Source of the DNA: Chloroflexota bacterium
Lineage (GTDB): Bacteria > Chloroflexota > Limnocylindria > P2-11E
Assembly: GCA_016875665.1 (NCBI GenBank)
Contig: VGPA01000021.1
Span: 1-11,987, forward strand
Length of the DNA: 11,987 nt
Direction of reading: 5' to 3'
The notes below the pieces were generated by a model. The model searched no databases and was not told the origin of the DNA. It saw only the letters and a list, made by a program, of their open reading frames with translations. Below, one piece after another: positions 7,983 through 11,987 of the stretch. Positions within the stretch are counted from its first letter, which is position 1. Each line of letters begins with the position of its first letter. Position numbers and translations under genes: made by a program.

Positions 7983-8156
7983 CCGGCGGCACTCGCACTT
8001 CAAGTACGGGGATGCCTCTCGGGCTTACGACGGCCTCGATGTAGTCCTTCCACTTGCCCCGCGGGACGAGTCGCGTGATGCCGGGGTGTCGGCCTGGATC
8101 TCCTCAAACATGATGGAGACCAGCCGCTTCTTCTCCTCGGCGGTCATCTCACCCCA
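7936..8156 (-). pseudogene. Frameshifted C-terminal remnant of a serine site-specific recombinase
   Basis: On the minus strand, from about 8156, the frame reads WGEMTAEEKKRLVSIMFEEI, the helical segment seen near the C-terminus of serine recombinases ('LTPEERRxLLxLLFExI'). It then loses phase. Adding one base to the four-C run (GGGG at 8083-8086 on the plus strand) restores a continuous family-like tail: PGITRLVPRGKWKDYIEAVV, then VLEVRVPPERKTGLEPATL. That tail runs antisense into tRNA-Gly and stops at 7936-7938. Ends of the form '...KTGLEPAT...' are a known mark of recombinases inserted against tRNA genes. No frame upstream of 8156 continues the homology, so the catalytic N-terminal domain is gone. 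The single-base loss could be real decay or a sequencing slip; the missing bulk of the gene cannot be explained that way. Family identity is from pattern recognition only. Confidence 0.68.
7970..7983 (+). repeat. 14-bp direct repeat, left copy (tRNA-Gly 3' end; candidate att site)
   Basis: The sequence CCCGTCTTCCGCTC covers the 3' strand of the T-stem, the 3' acceptor strand, the discriminator and one further base. The identical 14 bases recur in the same orientation at 10253-10266. Identity stops at both sides (gagt/aacg before, cgg/tgc after). A chance exact match of this length inside a few kilobases, ending precisely at a tRNA 3' terminus, is unlikely. Confidence 0.7.
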
Positions 8157-8437
8157 GCTGGCAGCCGAACAGGAAGCGCCGCCTAGCCCGCGACCTGGAT
8201 GGCCCCCTGGCCTCTCATGAGGGCGCCTGGGCCGCGACACGTAGGCAGGCATATCTAGGACGGCGGAGGTTGGGCTGGTTGTCTGCAGTGACCGATCATG
8301 CAAACAGCGTCGAACGCATTCGGCACTAGCCCACCCTACGCGCCGCGGTCCATGCAAGGGCGCGCCTGAGGCCACCGTTTGCAGGCACCAAGGCCGAGAC
8401 CTCGAAGTTGCTTAAGATTCGTCGCGGACATGGACAC
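8157..8437. other. Gene-poor stretch between recombinase remnant and the membrane-protein gene
   Basis: No convincing coding frame is seen on either strand; the minus-strand frame that crosses it lacks any family character upstream of the recombinase tail. A TAAGAT (8413-8418) that fits TANNNT lies 19 bases before ATG 8438 and could be the -10 box of the two-gene module, giving a leader of roughly a dozen bases. An imperfect dyad centred on CTCATGAG (about 8214-8221) is present but poorly paired. Confidence 0.35.
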
Positions 8438-9181
8438 ATGATTCGAGTGCTCCTCGCGGGCGGGATCGGAAGCGTCGCCCGAGTCCTCGTTGCGGTGCTC
8501 TCCCTCGGGCTGACCGTCGCGTTCGCGCTGGGTAGCGGAGTGGACGAGACGTTCCTTCTGCTGGGTGTGCCACTCACCTCCGCCCAACGGGTCCTAGTCG
8601 CAGCGTTTGTCTTTGGCGGCGCACTCTTCTGGGACAACGCGGCGCTTCGCCGGATGCTCTACGAACACAACACGTCGCCACGCCTGACTTGGTCCGATCC
8701 GAAGGTCGAGATTCGTGCGAATGGCTCTCTTCACCTTGAGGTGTTTTGCGAAAACACTGGCCCGACGGAGTCTGTCGCAATCCTGCGCGGCGGTTCGGCT
8801 TGGAGTGGCACTCACCAGTTTGCGATGCCGGTCCTCGCAGGCAGCCCCATCCTCTCCAGCAAGATCAACCAAACGGCCCATCGATGGCTGGTGATCGCCG
8901 ACTCGCCCGCGAACGTCGGGTTCTCGAACCCGGGAACACACCCGATCACTTGGATGATGGTCTACTTCGACAATGCTCGACCCAACACGCACGGCTACCT
9001 CACACAGGAGACCATCGAGGTCGCGTTCAGCGGCGTTGGTGCGGGCATCGTCCAGCACCCTGCGTTCCTCGACATGACAAGTACAAACGCCGACCGGCAC
9101 CACCGCTACCTCAAGTACCAGCGTGAGATGCGCGGCGCCATGGCGAGGGCGGCCAAGACGGCCATCGAGAGCACTCCATGA
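8438..9181 (+). CDS. Two-TM protein with soluble C-terminal domain, unknown family
   Basis: From ATG 8438 the product is 247 residues. Two hydrophobic helices (about 11-33 and 47-67) are joined by a short loop. They are followed by Arg-Arg (71-72), which predicts that the roughly 175-residue C-terminal part lies in the cytoplasm. That part looks beta-rich at first (SPRLTWSDPKVEIRANGS, LHLEVFCENTGP, HRWLVIADS, PITWMMVYFDN, TIEVAFSG) and ends in a charged, probably helical tail (HHRYLKYQREMRGAMARAAK). The beta-sandwich-like pattern is my reading; I recognise no family and see no catalytic motif. A TTG 10 codons upstream is possible, but the ATG gives a cleaner membrane N-terminus. The stop overlaps the J-domain gene's ATG (ATGA), so the two are translationally coupled and probably act together. 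It lies inside the repeat-flanked element. Confidence 0.8.
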   Translation: MIRVLLAGGIGSVARVLVAVLSLGLTVAFALGSGVDETFLLLGVPLTSAQRVLVAAFVFGGALFWDNAALRRMLYEHNTSPRLTWSDPKVEIRANGSLHLEVFCENTGPTESVAILRGGSAWSGTHQFAMPVLAGSPILSSKINQTAHRWLVIADSPANVGFSNPGTHPITWMMVYFDNARPNTHGYLTQETIEVAFSGVGAGIVQHPAFLDMTSTNADRHHRYLKYQREMRGAMARAAKTAIESTP

Positions 9182-10143
9182 CGCCCACCTATTACGACGT
9201 ACTTCGCATTCTGCCGACGGCATCGGACAGACAGGTTCATGCTGCCTATCGAGCACTGGCGGCGGAAGTGCATCCGGACGTGAATAGGTCGGCTGACGCG
9301 GCTGCGCGCTTTCGGGAGATTCACGAAGCGTTTGAGGTCCTCGGGAGTCCAGAGAGACGGCGGTCCTACGACGATCAACTCCGCCAAGGCTCCCAAGGTC
9401 GCTCGTACACCGCGTCGGCGCATGCTGCCCCGACAAGCGGCGCGGTGGTGAGGGATATCTCTTCGCGGTCTCGATCACGGTTCAAGACGCCCCGATCAGC
9501 GGGTGCTCTAGCGCTGGTTCTTGGGCTGGTGGCTTTGACCTCGGTTGGCATTGCCGCTTCGCGCCAACCTCCATCAGCAAGCTCGCCAACCGCCAACCCG
9601 GGATCTGCAGCGCGATCCGCTTCGACAGGCTCACTCATTACCGCCACGCCTACACAGACGCCTTCACCCCAGCCGACAACGGCTGCGACCACTCGGCCCT
9701 CTCGCGTGATTCCTGTCGGGGAACCCCTAGCGATCACGTCAGCCCTTGATGGCCGCCCATGGGACCTTTCGGTCACGGCGTCCCGGATCCGAAACGAAAA
9801 TGCCGAGGTGGACCTACGAGTTGTGAACCGCACTGGCAGCACCTCACAGCCGGGCTTTCTCCTCGACGACGTAAACACCCCATGTGCAACGGATCGCGGT
9901 TGCTTGTCTGTCGAGGACGCGAATGGAACGCGGACGCGGGCCTATGCCAACTCGCTCTCTATCTACCGAGTAGAGGTCGCTCCCACCGGCTCATACGAGT
10001 TCACCGTGATCGCCCGACGGTCGGGGCCTGGGTCTCCGGTGGCGCTTATCTACGGCTTCTGCACCCAGAAGGGCGACCCCTTCGCCGGTTCTGCCCTTCA
10101 GAGGCCCGCGGTCTGCACCGAGGACCGCCTGTCTCTCAGGTAG
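9178..10143 (+). CDS. Membrane-anchored J-domain (DnaJ-like) protein with an outer four-cysteine domain
   Basis: The 321-residue protein opens with a full J-domain (about 4-67): TYYDVLRILPTAS, then the HPD tripeptide at 32-34, then FREIHEAFEVLGSPERRRSYD. A basic stretch precedes one membrane helix (about 108-127, GALALVLGLVALTSVGIAAS), so the J-domain should face the cytoplasm. A low-complexity Ser/Thr/Pro linker (about 128-178) leads to an outer, beta-rich domain of about 140 residues with four cysteines (236, 242, 295, 313), suggesting two disulphides. J-domains stimulate Hsp70 (DnaK) ATPase; the conserved HPD implies it could do so. The Gly/Phe-rich and zinc-finger regions of true DnaJ are absent, so this is not the general co-chaperone. 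ATG 9178 overlaps the preceding stop. What the outer domain binds is unknown. Confidence 0.86.
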   Translation: MTPTYYDVLRILPTASDRQVHAAYRALAAEVHPDVNRSADAAARFREIHEAFEVLGSPERRRSYDDQLRQGSQGRSYTASAHAAPTSGAVVRDISSRSRSRFKTPRSAGALALVLGLVALTSVGIAASRQPPSASSPTANPGSAARSASTGSLITATPTQTPSPQPTTAATTRPSRVIPVGEPLAITSALDGRPWDLSVTASRIRNENAEVDLRVVNRTGSTSQPGFLLDDVNTPCATDRGCLSVEDANGTRTRAYANSLSIYRVEVAPTGSYEFTVIARRSGPGSPVALIYGFCTQKGDPFAGSALQRPAVCTEDRLSLR

Positions 10144-10252
10144 CAGGCGACGAGTCGAGTTGGTGCCATCCTGCGACTCCGCAGCACGTTGCACGGCGAT
10201 TCCACCGCTCTCAGGGACAAGGCTCCGTGCGGCACCTGATGGACCCTGAACG

Positions 10253-10266
10253 CCCGTCTTCCGCTC
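10253..10266 (+). repeat. 14-bp direct repeat, right copy (candidate att site)
   Basis: CCCGTCTTCCGCTC repeats the tRNA-Gly 3' end exactly, in the same orientation, in the 255-base gap between the stops of the J-domain gene and the XRE-NUDIX gene. No other part of the tRNA is found here. Apart from this copy, the gap holds only a weak 5-bp hairpin (10171-10184) with no T-run. Confidence 0.65.
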
Positions 10267-10398
10267 TGCATCCGCCCGCACTCTCCGGCTCCTGCGTAGC
10301 GAGTCGGGGGGACTGCGGGTGGAGCGTGTCGCATAGAGACCTCGTCCAGATCCCCACCGTGGGCTCGGGACGTGCGCTTTGGTTCGGCGATCCGCCGG

Positions 10399-11196
10399 TT
10401 ATTGCAGGAGTGGTCCCTGGCGACCTGCCGCGTAGGCGGCGACGAAAGGCGCGTGGGGAGCGACAAGGTCGAGGGTCCTTAACTCATCGCGGGCGAACCA
10501 GCGAAGGGCCGTGCTCTCGCTACTCAAGGTCAAAGGACCGGCACGGCGCGCCCGACACCGACAGACGAGGGTGACGACTCGGGCAATGGATCCGCTGCGA
10601 TAGCGGGCAACCATTGTCGGATCCGAGGCCACGCCGAACAACGCTACCGCGCCGAGCTCGAGCCCGGCCTCTTCCCGCACCTCGCGCCGAAGAGCCTGCT
10701 CGAACGATTCTCCCAAACGCAGCCCACCGCCGAGCAGTCCCCATTCCGCGCAGTCCGCGCGCAGCTCCAGAAGCAGGCGACCCCGATGCTCAACCAGGGC
10801 GACGACGCCGATTTCGGTGTGATTCGGCCTCGGCGCCGCGGGATCGTTGTGATGGAAGACCGTGGTTCGGTCGGCGGCAACTCTGCCATCAGGGCCGATT
10901 TCCCAAACCAAATCGTGAAGGGGGAGTTCGAGGCGCTGAGCAAAATAAGCGAGCGCAGAGATGGAAGGTGCTCGCTGACCGAGCTCGATCGCCGCAACCG
11001 CCGAGCGATCGAACACTGGCCAGCCCAAAGCGCTGCGGGTTAGCCCGGCGGCGCGTCGCAGCTCACGTATGCGGTGGCCGGTGGCGCGATTCAATGCGCT
11101 GGACGAAAGGCGCGCGGTGGCTCCGCGTGGCACGCCCACCTGCCCGCTGGACGCCCTTAGGTCACGCGAGTCATGCGGCGACCTCTCAGCGTTCAC
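10399..11196 (-). CDS. XRE-type helix-turn-helix / NUDIX hydrolase fusion
   Basis: The 265-residue protein has an N-terminal Cro/CI-type helix-turn-helix (about 41-97: HRIRELRRAAGLTRSALG, then SAVAAIELGQRAPSISALAYFAQRL). It continues into a NUDIX domain (about 126-260) with a complete NUDIX box at 157-179: Gly157, Glu163, Arg171-Glu172, Glu175-Glu176, Gly178. The box residues needed for Mg2+ and pyrophosphate cleavage are all present, so it is probably an active nucleoside-diphosphate-X hydrolase, or a ligand-sensing regulator derived from one. The DNA-binding domain suggests ligand-controlled transcription; the substrate and target are unknown. The start is set at GTG 11196, giving a disordered 40-residue lead. 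A later GTG near 11139 would keep both domains. It converges on the J-domain gene and follows the PhyH-like gene on the same strand. Confidence 0.88.
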   Translation of the reverse strand: MNAERSPHDSRDLRASSGQVGVPRGATARLSSSALNRATGHRIRELRRAAGLTRSALGWPVFDRSAVAAIELGQRAPSISALAYFAQRLELPLHDLVWEIGPDGRVAADRTTVFHHNDPAAPRPNHTEIGVVALVEHRGRLLLELRADCAEWGLLGGGLRLGESFEQALRREVREEAGLELGAVALFGVASDPTMVARYRSGSIARVVTLVCRCRARRAGPLTLSSESTALRWFARDELRTLDLVAPHAPFVAAYAAGRQGPLLQ

Positions 11197-11374
11197 GGTG
11201 AAAGCTCTATCGCAACGCCGGGCAGGCGCAACGAGCGCTCATCCCATCAGCGCGCTGTGGGTTCTTGCAGGACGGCGCGATCTTCCGCATGCCGCATGAG
11301 CACGGACGTGGCGTTTGAGCAACGGCCATGGCGCTCTCTGCACCCGCGATGCTGGATGGCGATGGGTCACGTCA
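11197..11374. other. Intergenic stretch between PhyH-like and XRE-NUDIX genes
   Basis: These 178 bases lie after the stop of the dioxygenase-like gene and before the XRE-NUDIX start. No coding frame, clear hairpin terminator or good -10 box was seen. A promoter or self-regulatory operator for the XRE-NUDIX gene would be expected here, but I cannot point to one. Confidence 0.3.
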
Positions 11375-11987
11375 TTAGTTGGCGACAGGCTGTCGCTGAA
11401 GGAGGGCTTCCACGAGCTGCTGCTCTGTGCTCGATAGCGAAGGAAGAACGACCTCGTATGGGCGGCGCTCGAGCTGAAGCGCTCGGTAGCGATCGACATA
11501 GGCCGAGAGCACGTCGAATCCAATCTCGGTATTGGCGAACGCCTCGATCGAACGTCGTTCCGTCACGGTATCGCCGCTGAGCGATGCCTCGATTAAGCGA
11601 GCCCAATTCAACGGGGAATAACGCTCGATCTTGGGCCAGTCGATCGGCTGACCGAGGTACGCCAGCGCTTCGTAGATCGGAGCCTGGAGGGTTGGGAGGC
11701 CGTCAAGCTGTTGGATTCTGTCCTTCATCCACGCCACGGGAGCGGGCCGAAGCACGCGCGGCGCCGAATCCATAATCCCGCAAAAGGGAAAGAATCGAAG
11801 GTCCGCGCTGATACGTGTGCGTGGGCCACCAGTACCGGTCCCGTGCAGCAGAGTGAAATTGAAGATGAGAACTTGGCCTTCCTGTGCGAACACGTCGACG
11901 TACTCGCCTATCCGTTCGAAGCCTGGCGCGTCGGGCTTCAGCCAGCCATTCGTGAGTATTCCCTTTGCGTGGCTTCCGGTACAGGCG
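11375..11987 (-). CDS. Phytanoyl-CoA dioxygenase (PhyH)-like Fe(II)/2-oxoglutarate oxygenase, 5' end beyond window
   Basis: The frame is open from the window edge to TAA 11375, covering the last 203 or so residues. The readable part begins ACTGSHAKGILTNGWLKPDA, then EGQVLIFNFTLLHGTGTGGP and RTRISADLRFFP. The 'GSHxxG' turn, the distal iron-binding His in LLHGTG and the following Arg that would bind 2-oxoglutarate are characteristic of PhyH-type oxygenases. The proximal H-x-D pair should lie upstream, outside the window, so activity cannot be confirmed. The C-terminal 110 residues are helical and show no further motif. PhyH-family enzymes hydroxylate diverse small molecules, often in secondary or lipid metabolism; the substrate is not readable. 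It lies upstream of the XRE-NUDIX gene on the same strand, 178 bases apart. Confidence 0.8.
   Translation of the reverse strand, partial: ACTGSHAKGILTNGWLKPDAPGFERIGEYVDVFAQEGQVLIFNFTLLHGTGTGGPRTRISADLRFFPFCGIMDSAPRVLRPAPVAWMKDRIQQLDGLPTLQAPIYEALAYLGQPIDWPKIERYSPLNWARLIEASLSGDTVTERRSIEAFANTEIGFDVLSAYVDRYRALQLERRPYEVVLPSLSSTEQQLVEALLQRQPVAN

Larger units (their letters stand above)
7983..10266 (+). mobile_element. Putative small integrated element at tRNA-Gly
   Basis: The segment between the two 14-bp repeats is about 2.3 kb. It contains, in order: the recombinase tail abutting the tRNA, a gene-poor stretch, and two coupled genes for unusual membrane proteins. Its sequence is visibly richer in A/T and less biased at third codon positions than the operons left of the tRNA. 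No intact integrase lies inside, so it is probably immobile or relied on a helper. Repeats, target and remnant are seen; mobility and the exact borders are inferred. The neighbouring genes to the right may belong to a second insertion rather than to the original chromosome. Confidence 0.5.

Noticed and set aside
8202..8234. Imperfect inverted repeat centred on CTCATGAG, possible recombinase site
   Set aside because: Only the central 8 bases and the outer 5 bases pair; the arms in between do not match, so it is not distinguishable from chance in GC-rich DNA.
8594..9478. 294-residue minus-strand frame opposite the two-gene module
   Set aside because: It lies antisense to two better-supported genes, has a low-complexity composition and shows no recognisable motif.
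10171..10184. Hairpin CTGCG-ACTC-CGCAG after the J-domain gene as a terminator
   Set aside because: The stem has only 5 pairs and no T-run follows.
11279..11288. Third partial match to the tRNA 3' end (TCTTCCGC)
   Set aside because: Eight bases only, with no extension and no other support; expected by chance in this composition.
11173..11580. Plus-strand frame of 135 residues near the right end
   Set aside because: Its second half is antisense to the PhyH-like gene and the translation has no protein-like features.

Overview
The window is very GC-rich, with short or overlapping gene junctions. It looks like a high-GC bacterium with many leaderless transcripts: three genes have a TANNNT box 8-9 bases before the ATG and no ribosome-binding site. 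That fits a high-GC Chloroflexota lineage, or possibly an actinobacterial-type one. The gene families do not settle the phylum.

Bases 1-3073 (minus strand) hold a MoxR-type operon: MoxR AAA+ ATPase, DUF58 protein, BatD-like membrane protein, then a BatA-like von Willebrand A protein cut by the window edge. Such loci act as chaperone/assembly or envelope-maintenance modules. Divergent from moxR is an unlisted 46-residue single-pass membrane protein (3125-3265). It converges on an aldo/keto reductase (minus strand, 3276-4202), which follows a DUF3048 (YerB-like) lipoprotein. Bases 5351-7868 (minus strand) hold three genes joined by 4-base overlaps: a CDP-alcohol phosphatidyltransferase, an MFS transporter and a CPBP (CAAX-type) intramembrane protease.

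At 7910-7982 lies tRNA-Gly(GCC), and the character of the sequence changes after it. Flush with its 3' end, on the minus strand, is the frameshifted C-terminal remnant of what looks like a serine recombinase; its reading frame runs antisense into the tRNA. A 14-bp sequence made of the tRNA 3' end (7970-7983) recurs exactly, in the same orientation, at 10253-10266. Between the copies sit two translationally coupled genes of unknown role: a two-TM protein with a soluble C-terminal domain, and a membrane-anchored J-domain protein with a Ser/Thr/Pro linker and a four-cysteine outer domain. I read this as a small, probably immobilised integrated element carrying a two-gene membrane module. This is the most likely undescribed system in the window.

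Beyond the second repeat are a helix-turn-helix/NUDIX fusion (minus strand, 10399-11196) and a phytanoyl-CoA dioxygenase-like gene (minus strand, 11375 to the edge). Both look accessory and less GC-rich than the left half, so further or tandem insertions are possible.
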